A stretch of DNA of 30,026 nucleotides from UBA877 sp035506155 (GTDB lineage: Bacteria > Chloroflexota > Anaerolineae > Anaerolineales > Villigracilaceae): NCBI GenBank assembly GCA_035506155.1, contig DATJPX010000118.1, positions 1 to 30,026 of the forward strand, read 5' to 3'. A program made the translations under genes and the position numbers. How positions within the stretch are numbered: the first letter of the stretch is position 1; the number at the start of each line of letters is the position of its first letter. Positions 15,614 to 22,769 of the stretch are shown here, one piece after another. The notes under the pieces were generated by a model. It saw only the letters and a program-made list of their open reading frames with translations. It was not told the origin of the DNA and ran no database searches.

Positions 15614-16702
15614 TTATGGGACCGGCGTTATATCATTAGGCAGTTTGGGTTGAGTCAAAACATCCAAGCGTGGTTCCAGAGAATAAGGCAGTTTTGCAGG
15701 CACCGGGATGTTGTACTGTGTCAAAAGATATTCGAGCATTGCAGCATCCGGCTGTTTGGCCAGATCCTGATCATTCGGGTTGCGAAGCGTCAATGTGATC
15801 TGGACACCGCTGTAGGTCAAATACGTAAGCATAACGGCGTCCTGAGGCGACACCATGACCGTGATGATATCCGGTTTGATGATCACGGGGGCAACCTGGT
15901 TCTGCTGATTGGCCGGAACCGGTGTGGGCGTCGCGTTGCCGGAGGAGGCAACCAGGCTCGAAGAAACGACTTCACCGGGCAGCGGGAATGTTCCAACATG
16001 GAGAACCTGGATATTCTGCATGATCATCTGGGTCACCATGCGCGGGCGTTGCTTTTCAGACGGCTGAAGATAAACCAGGGAATTCGAAACCTGGTCCAAT
16101 TCAAAATGGCCCTGGGTGACAGTTCCCTGGCTGATCTGGAGAAGCCCATTTCCGGTGGAGTTCAAACCTGCAACCAAGTCCGGGAGGGAACTCTGAGAGG
16201 CCGGGTCGAGATCGACCAGCAGCATCGTAACGATCACATCGACATAATCGCCGTCGCGAATGCCAAATGCAGCGGATGTCAGACGGGTGATCGGTATCGA
16301 GACCGCTGTCATCCCCTGGGGGATATAAGGAGCCCAGGTCGATCCCGGCAGATTCACATTCCCAGGTGTTGCAGATACCATCGACGATGTGATCGGAACA
16401 CCCTGCAGGATCGTGTATTTCGCGTACATGTTGGTGAGCGCCGTTTTATCAGTGTAGAGGCCTTCCACGAGCTTGTCCTCGGGAATCTGGATGGTGCTCA
16501 GCATGTCCTGTGAGATCAGGGAACCGGGTGAAATATTCTGTCCGGCCGTGACAATATCAACGTACCGGACCACCGCCGTCGGAGTAGCACCGCTATTCGC
16601 CTGGGAAGGAGATTTTTGACGGGACCTTAGAAATAACCAGCCTGCCACGAGCAGCAGGATGAGAATCAAAGCAATGTAGATAAATATCCGTCCACGACGC
16701 AT
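15614..16702 (-). CDS. cpaB: CpaB/RcpC-family Flp pilus assembly protein (SAF domain)
   Basis: Exported, membrane-anchored protein of 362 residues. A positively charged N-terminus (MRRGRIFIYIALILILLLVAGWLFL) is the anchor. The segment about 47-110 (VDIVTAGQNISPGSLISQDML...IPEDKLVEGLY...ILQGVPITSSMV) is a SAF domain. A second domain with SIPITRLTSAAFGIRDGDYVDVIVTMLL (about 135-162) is RcpC-like. In diderms this protein supports the RcpA secretin. No secretin gene is nearby, so here it probably acts at the membrane or wall of a monoderm-type envelope. AAAGGAG precedes the ATG. Confidence 0.9.
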   Translation of the reverse strand: MRRGRIFIYIALILILLLVAGWLFLRSRQKSPSQANSGATPTAVVRYVDIVTAGQNISPGSLISQDMLSTIQIPEDKLVEGLYTDKTALTNMYAKYTILQGVPITSSMVSATPGNVNLPGSTWAPYIPQGMTAVSIPITRLTSAAFGIRDGDYVDVIVTMLLVDLDPASQSSLPDLVAGLNSTGNGLLQISQGTVTQGHFELDQVSNSLVYLQPSEKQRPRMVTQMIMQNIQVLHVGTFPLPGEVVSSSLVASSGNATPTPVPANQQNQVAPVIIKPDIITVMVSPQDAVMLTYLTYSGVQITLTLRNPNDQDLAKQPDAAMLEYLLTQYNIPVPAKLPYSLEPRLDVLTQPKLPNDITPVP

Positions 16703-16736
16703 AGGGTACTCCTTTTACTTTGGTTTGATATGAATA

Positions 16737-17003
16737 TTATACAGTAAAAATAATTGCACAAGTACTTACCCCATCGCTGCAGTTCGCAGGTACAAAAGGA
16801 TAGGACTCTGCGATTTCGGACAGAGTCCCATCTGCCTTTTTGGTTGAGTTCAACCAACCGACACTCCAGCCCGAGAGACTCAAATTGGTTTTTGTGAAAC
16901 CAGTCCGAATTATTAAGCCGAGGATCAATAGTTCTGCGAATACGACGAGTGCCATTTTGAATGGGGCCACTGCGTGACCGGCCGGAACTCGGCCTTTTTC
17001 CAT
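16737..17003 (-). pseudogene. decayed third flp pilin copy
   Basis: An 88-codon open frame whose first part is a degenerate Flp pilin. It aligns without gaps to codons 7-48 of the two intact flp genes, with about 21 of 42 identical residues. Shared blocks are EKG at the start, then LLILG-x-II and FTK-x-N. At DNA level GGAAAAAGGCC and TGATCCTCGGC are kept exactly 63 bp apart in both. The prepilin motif (GLVEY in the intact genes) reads VPAGH here, so normal processing is lost. There is no ribosome-binding site. The intact-gene stop appears lost, and the frame reads on through a terminator remnant (GGACTCTG with CAGAGTCC, 16803-16828). A TATAAT -10 remains at 17073-17078 at the equivalent spacing, but no -35 does. 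It could be a diverged functional minor pilin, but decay is likelier. Confidence 0.72.
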
Positions 17004-17144
17004 GGAGTAGACAGTGGTGGAAATTACAACCTTATTCTTGGAGACAGGAAAAACCTAATCCATAGCCTCTAAATTATACTTGTATCGAAACTTGAAAGTT
17101 CGAAAAGGAACGTTACAACATCTTTACAGTTATAGTTGGCATTT

Positions 17145-17178
17145 AAAAAAGTGGGACTCTGTTTGCACAGAGTCCCAC
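17145..17178 (-). terminator. intrinsic terminator of flp copy 1
   Basis: A 12-bp perfect stem, GTGGGACTCTGT-N4-ACAGAGTCCCAC (17151-17178), is followed on the minus strand by six T (17150-17145). It lies 26 bp past the flp stop and makes the pilin transcript monocistronic. The decayed third unit retains a related stem. Confidence 0.9.
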
Positions 17179-17204
17179 CCGCCATTTAGGCTGAAATTCG
17201 AATA

Positions 17205-17363
17205 CTAACCAGGATTTGCAAGGCTGGAGTTGATCTTGGTGAAAACGTTGCCGATGATCGGGCCGAGGATCAGAAGAACAGCAATTACAACGACAGCAAC
17301 CAAAACAAGGATCAACGCATACTCGACCAGGCCCTGGCCTTTTTCCTTAGGGGCGAACAACAT
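17205..17363 (-). CDS. flp: Flp type IVb pilin, copy 1
   Basis: 52-residue major pilin precursor. A short leader ends in EKGQG and is followed by the processing motif LVEY (cleavage after Gly11; Glu and Tyr at mature positions 3 and 4, close to the usual Flp pattern). Then comes one hydrophobic helix (ALILVLVAVVVIAVLLILGP) and a short polar tail ending in NPG. The start is fixed by AGGAGGTG upstream. The protein is identical to the copy at 17557-17715; the genes differ at eight positions, all synonymous. The unit has its own promoter (17421-17449), 5' hairpin and terminator. Assembly would need CpaF, TadB and TadC encoded downstream and a prepilin peptidase, which is not in this window. Confidence 0.95.
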   Translation of the reverse strand: MLFAPKEKGQGLVEYALILVLVAVVVIAVLLILGPIIGNVFTKINSSLANPG

Positions 17364-17392
17364 GGGTATTCACCTCCTTTCGCTTTTGGATT

Positions 17393-17413
17393 TCTCTGAA
17401 GGCCATTCAGAGA
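17393..17413 (-). promoter_or_regulatory. 5'-terminal mRNA stem-loop of flp copy 1
   Basis: TCTCTGAA-N5-TTCAGAGA forms an 8-bp stem that begins at about +2 of the transcript predicted from the promoter at 17421-17449. Copy 2 has the same hairpin with a T-A to C-G compensatory change. This suggests selection on pairing, for example for message stability. A palindromic protein-binding site is the alternative. Confidence 0.6.
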
Positions 17414-17420
17414 TACTTGC

Positions 17421-17449
17421 ATTATATTCTTTCTAATTCCTGGAAACAA
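17421..17449 (-). promoter_or_regulatory. sigma-70-type promoter of flp copy 1
   Basis: On the minus strand TTGTTT (17449-17444) and TATAAT (17426-17421) are separated by 17 bp. The -10 lies 58 bp before the ATG. Copy 2 has exactly the same two hexamers and spacing, although the spacer sequences differ. Confidence 0.82.
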
Positions 17450-17498
17450 GAATCTTTCATTACAGAAACTTTACAGATATGTAATGAATATGTTAATG

Positions 17499-17529
17499 AA
17501 AACGGAGCCCTGTGTGTACAGGGCTCCGT
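17499..17529 (-). terminator. intrinsic terminator of flp copy 2
   Basis: A 12-bp perfect stem, ACGGAGCCCTGT-N4-ACAGGGCTCCGT (17502-17529), is followed by TTTTC on the minus strand. It is placed as in copy 1 but with a different stem sequence, so the structure rather than the sequence is kept. Confidence 0.85.
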
Positions 17530-17556
17530 TCAGCTTTAGGGGCTGAAGATCAAATA

Positions 17557-17715
17557 CTAACCAGGATTTGCAAGGCTGGAGTTGATCTTGGTGAAGACGT
17601 TGCCGATGATCGGGCCGAGGATCAGGAGGACAGCAATAACAACGACAGCGACCAAAACAAGGATCAACGCATACTCGACCAGGCCCTGGCCTTTCTCTTT
17701 AGGGGCGAATAACAT
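17557..17715 (-). CDS. flp: Flp type IVb pilin, copy 2
   Basis: 52-residue major pilin precursor, identical in protein sequence to copy 1 (EKGQG|LVEY processing motif, one hydrophobic helix, NPG tail). All eight nucleotide differences between the copies are synonymous, while leaders and spacers have diverged. Purifying selection on protein is therefore clear, or the coding part has been homogenised. AAAGGAG precedes the ATG. The unit is monocistronic: promoter 17771-17799, 5' hairpin 17743-17763, terminator 17499-17529. The sensor kinase gene ends about 120 bp upstream. Confidence 0.95.
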   Translation of the reverse strand: MLFAPKEKGQGLVEYALILVLVAVVVIAVLLILGPIIGNVFTKINSSLANPG

Positions 17716-17742
17716 AGGGATTTATCTCCTTTCCTTTAGATT

Positions 17743-17763
17743 TCCCTGAAGGCCATTCAGGGA
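17743..17763 (-). promoter_or_regulatory. 5'-terminal mRNA stem-loop of flp copy 2
   Basis: TCCCTGAA-N5-TTCAGGGA forms an 8-bp stem with the same five-base loop as copy 1 and one compensatory pair change. It starts at about +2 of the predicted transcript. Confidence 0.6.
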
Positions 17764-17770
17764 TATCGTT

Positions 17771-17799
17771 ATTATACGGAGTACATCCTTGCAAAACAA
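17771..17799 (-). promoter_or_regulatory. sigma-70-type promoter of flp copy 2
   Basis: On the minus strand TTGTTT (17799-17794), 17 bp, then TATAAT (17776-17771), 56 bp before the ATG. The hexamers match those of copy 1. Confidence 0.82.
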
Positions 17800-17836
17800 A
17801 TGAATAGCATTGCAAATGCCTAACAATTATGTAACT

Positions 17837-18880
17837 TTAAGAATGGACGGGAATGGTCAGAGTGACCCGGGCACCTTTACCGGGCGCGCTGTCGATTTCG
17901 AATTTTCCGCCCAACATTTCCACGCGATCCCGAATCAGTTTCAAGCCAAGATTCGATTCCTTCTCCAGCGAGTCGGTATCGAAGCCTTTGCCGTTATCGT
18001 CCAACGACAATCGAATGGTAGTATCCCCGATATCGACCTGGATCTTGACGAGGGTCGCCTGGTTCTGATGCACGGCACTGCTGAGAAGCTCCTGCATCGA
18101 CCTGAATACCATTACCTCGATATATGATTCCAGCCGGCGTTCGTTGCCGGATATCGTTATGCTCACCTCGACACCCGCCTGCTCCTTGAACGTATCGGCA
18201 TAGCGGCGGATGGTTGGGGCAAGGCCGAGATCGTCCAGCATCATCGGCCGCAGTTCAAAGATGAAATTGCGGACCTTTTGGAAAGTGCTCATCGCCGCAA
18301 CTTTAAGATTGCTCAATTCCGACCGGGCCTGAGCCGGATCCACATCCAGCAAGCGCATCGCAATTTCGGTCTGAAGGATAAAATTCGACAGCGCCTGGGC
18401 AGGACCATCGTGCATCTGGCGTGACAATCTCTGGCGCTCGGCTTCCTGAGCGTTCACCAGCATTTCGACTCCCGCCATCCCGCCTTTGTCGGGTTTTCCA
18501 GGTCCCCCCGCCCCACCCGCGGCCGTGGAGGTCTTCAGGCGTTCCAGCATGGATTTGTATTGCTCGAGGTGTGTCTGGTCGCTTTGAAGTTTTTCCAGTT
18601 GGCCTCTCATGACGAAAAGACGTTGCTGGGCATCCAGGGCCGAATCGTACGCAGTCTTGACCTCTTCACGCGGGAGTTTGTCGATCTGGGACTGGACCTG
18701 CTGCATGTGGGCCGTCACAGCCGCGTTGCGCTGGGTCAATTTGCCAAGTTCGACCCGGCTTTGCTCCAGCATAAGGGTGATTTCCTTCAAGGCGCGGTAC
18801 GTGTCATCGAGCTCCGACTGGATGATTTGTTTCGGGTCCTCGATGGCAACATTCGTCTTTTCTTCTTCGGGTTGCGTCAT
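17837..18880 (-). CDS. cytosolic DegS/NarL-type sensor histidine kinase
   Basis: 347-residue soluble kinase. Residues about 15-115 form a long coiled coil with no membrane segment, as in DegS. A Gly/Pro-rich linker (about 120-135) leads to a HisKA_3 domain with phospho-acceptor His157 in RLSRQMHDGPAQALSN. The HATPase domain has the G1 box DDNGKGFD (about 294-301) and the G2 region LGLKLIRDRV...GKGARVTLTIP. The N-box, however, reads QELLSSAVHQ: the Asn that binds ATP-Mg is Ser268 and the following Lys-His is His-Gln. Kinase activity may be altered or reduced. The partner response regulator ends 3 bp upstream. The location next to flp suggests control of pili. The stimulus is unknown. Confidence 0.9.
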   Translation of the reverse strand: MTQPEEEKTNVAIEDPKQIIQSELDDTYRALKEITLMLEQSRVELGKLTQRNAAVTAHMQQVQSQIDKLPREEVKTAYDSALDAQQRLFVMRGQLEKLQSDQTHLEQYKSMLERLKTSTAAGGAGGPGKPDKGGMAGVEMLVNAQEAERQRLSRQMHDGPAQALSNFILQTEIAMRLLDVDPAQARSELSNLKVAAMSTFQKVRNFIFELRPMMLDDLGLAPTIRRYADTFKEQAGVEVSITISGNERRLESYIEVMVFRSMQELLSSAVHQNQATLVKIQVDIGDTTIRLSLDDNGKGFDTDSLEKESNLGLKLIRDRVEMLGGKFEIDSAPGKGARVTLTIPVHS

Positions 18881-18883
18881 AAA

Positions 18884-19585
18884 TTACTCCTGAGATGGCG
18901 AGTACTTGTCATGAATCTTGACCCAGCCTCGCTTGAGTGCATATACCACTGCCTGGGTACGGTCTTCTACGCCGAACTTCCTCAGGATGGACGTCACATG
19001 ATTCTTTACCGTTTGGTGACTGATCCCGAGTGAAGAGGCAATTTCCTTATTGCTCATGCCTTTCACCACACATGAAAGGACTTCCATTTCCCGGTCCGAA
19101 AGCGGATGGAACGGGCTGCCGGGTTCGCTGTAGAGATGGCGGGCCCTTTCCATCTCCTCGTCCAGCCAATGCTCGAATTCGATCTGGTTGAAAACCCGAT
19201 CCTCGATGACGAATTTACCGGCCACCACTTCCCTGATTGTTTGTATGAGATGCTGGGGATCGACATCCTTGGAACAGTAAGCCGCAGCGCCAGCCCAGGC
19301 GGCATGGATGATCTGTTCCTGGTCGTCGTAGGCCGTCAACAGGATGATCCGGGTCGGGAGCTTGCTCTGGACGACTTCGTGGGTGACCTGCTGTCCGTTC
19401 ACGCCGGGCAAATTAATATCCACGACCGCCACATCGGGATGCAGGCTTCGGATCAATTTCAGTGCATCGTTCCCGTTCTCGGCCTGTCCGACGATGTCGA
19501 ATTCAGGCTCGAGCGAGAGGGTGTTGATGACCCCCTGCCGGAACAACGGATGATCGTCGACTACAACAATCGTTATTTTTTCCAT
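18884..19585 (-). CDS. NarL/FixJ-family response regulator
   Basis: 233-residue transcription regulator from the ATG at 19583-19585; an upstream in-frame start lacks family sequence. The receiver domain (1-120) has Asp10 and Asp11, phospho-acceptor Asp56 (VAVVDINLPGVNG) and Lys106 (AAYCSKD). The LuxR-type helix-turn-helix (about 168-225) contains LSDREMEVLSCVVKGMSNKE and SHQTVKNHVTSILRKFGVEDR. It is translationally close to the kinase (3 bp), an ordinary DegU-like pair. Likely targets are the flp promoters just downstream; that is inference from position. Confidence 0.93.
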   Translation of the reverse strand: MEKITIVVVDDHPLFRQGVINTLSLEPEFDIVGQAENGNDALKLIRSLHPDVAVVDINLPGVNGQQVTHEVVQSKLPTRIILLTAYDDQEQIIHAAWAGAAAYCSKDVDPQHLIQTIREVVAGKFVIEDRVFNQIEFEHWLDEEMERARHLYSEPGSPFHPLSDREMEVLSCVVKGMSNKEIASSLGISHQTVKNHVTSILRKFGVEDRTQAVVYALKRGWVKIHDKYSPSQE

Positions 19586-19656
19586 TTTCGGCCTGCCGCT
19601 GAATGAATAACTAGAGTATAGCACAGGTCAAACCAAGAGACAATTTCCCCTCCGCC

Positions 19657-21159
19657 TCATGGCCCCGGCCAGCGATATACCGCCATATTGGAACCTCCCG
19701 AGTCGGGAGCATAGACGGTCTGGGTGATGAAAATCGGCTGGCGGCCTGCCGTCAATTCAGGGTACCAGTCCGGGAACACGACCAGGTAGTTGACGTTGCG
19801 CTCGTCGAGATAGCTCGAGATTTTGGCTTCGTCCCGGATAAATGGAATGACCTGCGGTGTGATCAGGCCGGCGAGGTCGACCAGATCGTGGTGGCCGAAA
19901 TAGCCCATCGCGCCGATATCGTGGGCGGCAACCAGGGCCCCCGCTGGGACGTTTTCGGACACCCAGCGGGCTGTGGTGACCATCTCATTCTCAATAAATG
20001 CCACATCTTTGGAATACGAATAGGCGCCCAGGAACCAGAAACAAGCGAGGACGACGCCAACCAGGAGTCTCCAGAACTCCTTCACCATCCACCGCCAGCC
20101 TTCTCCCCGCCCCAGGACGAAGTCGCACAAACCGATCAGCCCCAGCAGAAAATATATCGGCATGACCGGCATGACGTAGCGCCCATATTGATAGGTGACC
20201 GGCAGCCGCCACGCGTACAGCCCCAGGAAGCCCAGGATCCAGATTACTGCGGCCAATACACCCCACTCCTTTTTCCGCAGGCTGGAGACCAAAGCCAGGA
20301 TAAGACCCGGCAGCAAAATTAAACCGGCGCCGGTCAACGGCTGGAGCGCTTCCCGAGCATATCGAAGCAGGATTGGCGCGCTCAGATAGATCGCATATTC
20401 GGCCTGTTTGGCATAGAACGTATTCGGCCAGGGGGTGCCGGCAATTCTAAGGTTGAAAAACAGGTAGAGGGCGAACGGACAGGCGAATCCCAGCGCCAGC
20501 GAACCCAATCCCTTAAGACGCCCGGACCATGCCTGCCGGGTAAGCAGAATGACAAATGCTGCCGGCCCAAGCAGGGTGATCCCGTCCGGGCGGACCCAGA
20601 CCGACACCCCAACCAGCAGGCCCAAGATGAGATACCGGTGCGAGCCCTGAATCAGCATTGCCAGGACGGCCATCACCAACAGCGCCTGGAGCAGCGTTTC
20701 CATCCCGGAGTCAGACGCCCAGACCAGGTGCCATTCCAGGGCGATGGTCGCTCCCACCCAGGGAAAACGCGGGGAATATGCAGGGAGGATCTTCCGTACG
20801 CTCGTCTCCGCCAGGACAGCCAATCCCCACAAGCTCAAGGCGCCGAGGAGATACGTCCAGGCGTAGGGCCCAAGCCTTACCCAGTAGCCAATCGCCAACA
20901 AGACCGACCAGAGTGGGGAAGTCGATCCGCCCGAGGCCACCCCCGGAATGAACGCCCATTGCCCGTATTGGGCCAGGTTCCGGGCGTAGGTCTGGTGAAT
21001 CCAGGAATCGTCCAGCGGAAAGCCGACGTGGTGGTTGATTGCACTGGCCAACAGGAATCCCCCGGCGCTGAGGGCGACAAGCAGCGCCAGGATCAGTTTG
21101 TCCCACCACCCGGCGGTCCGCTCACGGGGCAGGTTTGATGAGGAGGATGTGATTGTCAT
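19657..21159 (-). CDS. multi-pass membrane GT-C-like glycosyltransferase
   Basis: Integral membrane protein of about 500 residues from the ATG at 21157-21159. This start overlaps the preceding gene by 38 bp and has GGGAG upstream; longer starts run into unrelated frame. There are about ten or more hydrophobic helices. The first extracytoplasmic loop has FPLDDSWIHQTYARNLAQYG with an Asp-Asp pair, the usual position of the catalytic acid in GT-C enzymes that use polyprenyl-phosphate sugars. A soluble C-terminal segment (VPAGALVAAHDIGAMGYFG...LDERNVNYLVVFPDWY) follows the last helix. Donor and acceptor are unknown. It is the last gene of a four-gene run that ends 71 bp before the response regulator. 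Confidence 0.78.
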   Translation of the reverse strand: MTITSSSSNLPRERTAGWWDKLILALLVALSAGGFLLASAINHHVGFPLDDSWIHQTYARNLAQYGQWAFIPGVASGGSTSPLWSVLLAIGYWVRLGPYAWTYLLGALSLWGLAVLAETSVRKILPAYSPRFPWVGATIALEWHLVWASDSGMETLLQALLVMAVLAMLIQGSHRYLILGLLVGVSVWVRPDGITLLGPAAFVILLTRQAWSGRLKGLGSLALGFACPFALYLFFNLRIAGTPWPNTFYAKQAEYAIYLSAPILLRYAREALQPLTGAGLILLPGLILALVSSLRKKEWGVLAAVIWILGFLGLYAWRLPVTYQYGRYVMPVMPIYFLLGLIGLCDFVLGRGEGWRWMVKEFWRLLVGVVLACFWFLGAYSYSKDVAFIENEMVTTARWVSENVPAGALVAAHDIGAMGYFGHHDLVDLAGLITPQVIPFIRDEAKISSYLDERNVNYLVVFPDWYPELTAGRQPIFITQTVYAPDSGGSNMAVYRWPGP

Positions 21160-22726
21160 CCAATGCTCCCAGGGTTGCGAAATCGGGATAATTTTCGGGA
21201 TGGTTGTACAAATCCATCTCGGCTTTCGAGAGTCCGGCGGGTTCGAGGAGCACATACCGGGCGTCGAATTTTCGGGCGGCAGCCAGAAGGGATGGCACGT
21301 CGCCAAAGGGGATGGCGATCGCCTGGCGCCCGGTCATGATGTAGTAGGCGGGCGGGTTGCGGGTCATGACCACATCCGCAGCCTGGGCCCCCTGGCCAAC
21401 CAGGAACACATCAGCCTTCCGGTAAAGATACTCGCCCTCGTTCCAGCCGCTGTCGATGACTCTCATTTTCACCAGCATTCCACTGAAGGCCAGCATGACA
21501 AGGATGAGGCTGGCCTGGAAGAGCACAGGAGCAGGACCCCGCCGTCGTCCCTGCCGGTTCCAACGGGCTGCCAGCACGTCCAGGCCAGCGGCCGCCAGGG
21601 CGAACCCGAGCGGCTGGAACGCCGCCCCGGCATGGAAGAAACCCCCGTTCACGCTGGCAAAGGGGAACAAAAAACTTTCGGCGAACAACAGGGCGAGCCA
21701 GCCGAATCCGGCCAATCGAACCGGGAAAGAATTCCGGTACTTCCAAGCGCCCAGTAGGATGAACGGTACCAGAACGATCATCCCCTCGGCAGCCAGGCCG
21801 GTCCCCAGGTTCTGCCCAAGCGCCCACAGGCGGGTCTTCAGGATCGCCGCCCAACCCTGGGCCGACCAGGCCTGGAAAGTGTAGATTTGCGGGGTGAAGG
21901 AATAGAGTTGGTTATAGTTCGTCATCCATAAGACATAATTACTGCCGGGGGGCAGCAACGAGCCGAAAACCGTCAGGTTACGGACCAGCCAGGCTCCCAT
22001 CACGGCCAGGTAACCCAGGAAAGCCAGGAGGATGCCCGAACCCGCCAGCAGGAGCCGTGTCCAGGCAGGGCGTCCGTGCGCCTGCCGGTAGGCCAGGATG
22101 GAAGCGCCCAGGAACGTCAGGGGCAGCCACAGCAGCCCATCGCCGCGCGCCAGGTTCAGCAGTCCGGCCAGGAGACCCAGCAGGATGGATTTCGGGATCG
22201 AGAAGCGATCGAGCAAAAGGAAGTAGACCGCCCCCACCAGGATGTATACGCCATAATTGTCGGTCGTGACAATGAATGGCAAGTAGAATCCGGAAAACAC
22301 ACCCAGGAACCCGGCCGTCAGCGCGGTCGAACGATTCCGAGTCAGGCGGAAAGTCAGGGCAGCGATGACCAGCGGAGCGAGGCTGGCAATCAAGAGGAAT
22401 CCGATCCGGGCCGATAGGAAATCGCTCTTTCCAGTCAGGAGCATGCCGCCGGCCCCCAGGATGGAGGCGAGCGGGTACCAGTAGGAGTGGGAGGAATGGG
22501 GTAACCCCTGGGGATGATCCAGGTAATTCCAGACGATCGCCTCGGTGAAACCATGCCCCTGCGCCAGGCGCATGCTGCCGGAATAATAGTAATCCGCATC
22601 CATATACCCCGGGACCGGCTCGAGCGCCACGAGAACCAGACTAACGATCAAACCGGTCAGGAAGAGCACCAGGTAGGACCGCCAACCCAGGCGTGCTTCG
22701 GAAGAAGGGATCATCGTTTCAGTCAT
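21122..22726 (-). CDS. multi-pass membrane GT-C-like glycosyltransferase (paralogue A)
   Basis: 534-residue membrane protein with about eleven hydrophobic helices and a soluble C-terminal domain (about 440-534). The first loop reads PGYMDADYYYSGSMRLAQGH, then WNYLDHPQGLPH, with an acidic Asp-Ala-Asp in the GT-C catalytic position. The same blocks occur in the next gene (22770-24329), so the two are tandem paralogues. The C-terminal part (VVMTRNPPAYYIMTGRQAIAIP) also matches its paralogue. Both resemble prokaryotic GT39/GT-C mannosyltransferase-like proteins. The acceptor is unknown; envelope polysaccharide, lipid or pilin are all possible. Confidence 0.78.
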   Translation of the reverse strand: MTETMIPSSEARLGWRSYLVLFLTGLIVSLVLVALEPVPGYMDADYYYSGSMRLAQGHGFTEAIVWNYLDHPQGLPHSSHSYWYPLASILGAGGMLLTGKSDFLSARIGFLLIASLAPLVIAALTFRLTRNRSTALTAGFLGVFSGFYLPFIVTTDNYGVYILVGAVYFLLLDRFSIPKSILLGLLAGLLNLARGDGLLWLPLTFLGASILAYRQAHGRPAWTRLLLAGSGILLAFLGYLAVMGAWLVRNLTVFGSLLPPGSNYVLWMTNYNQLYSFTPQIYTFQAWSAQGWAAILKTRLWALGQNLGTGLAAEGMIVLVPFILLGAWKYRNSFPVRLAGFGWLALLFAESFLFPFASVNGGFFHAGAAFQPLGFALAAAGLDVLAARWNRQGRRRGPAPVLFQASLILVMLAFSGMLVKMRVIDSGWNEGEYLYRKADVFLVGQGAQAADVVMTRNPPAYYIMTGRQAIAIPFGDVPSLLAAARKFDARYVLLEPAGLSKAEMDLYNHPENYPDFATLGALDDNHILLIKPAP

Positions 22727-22769
22727 TCAGATTGCTTTTCGACGCACGTCACGGCGCGTGGGTGGACGT

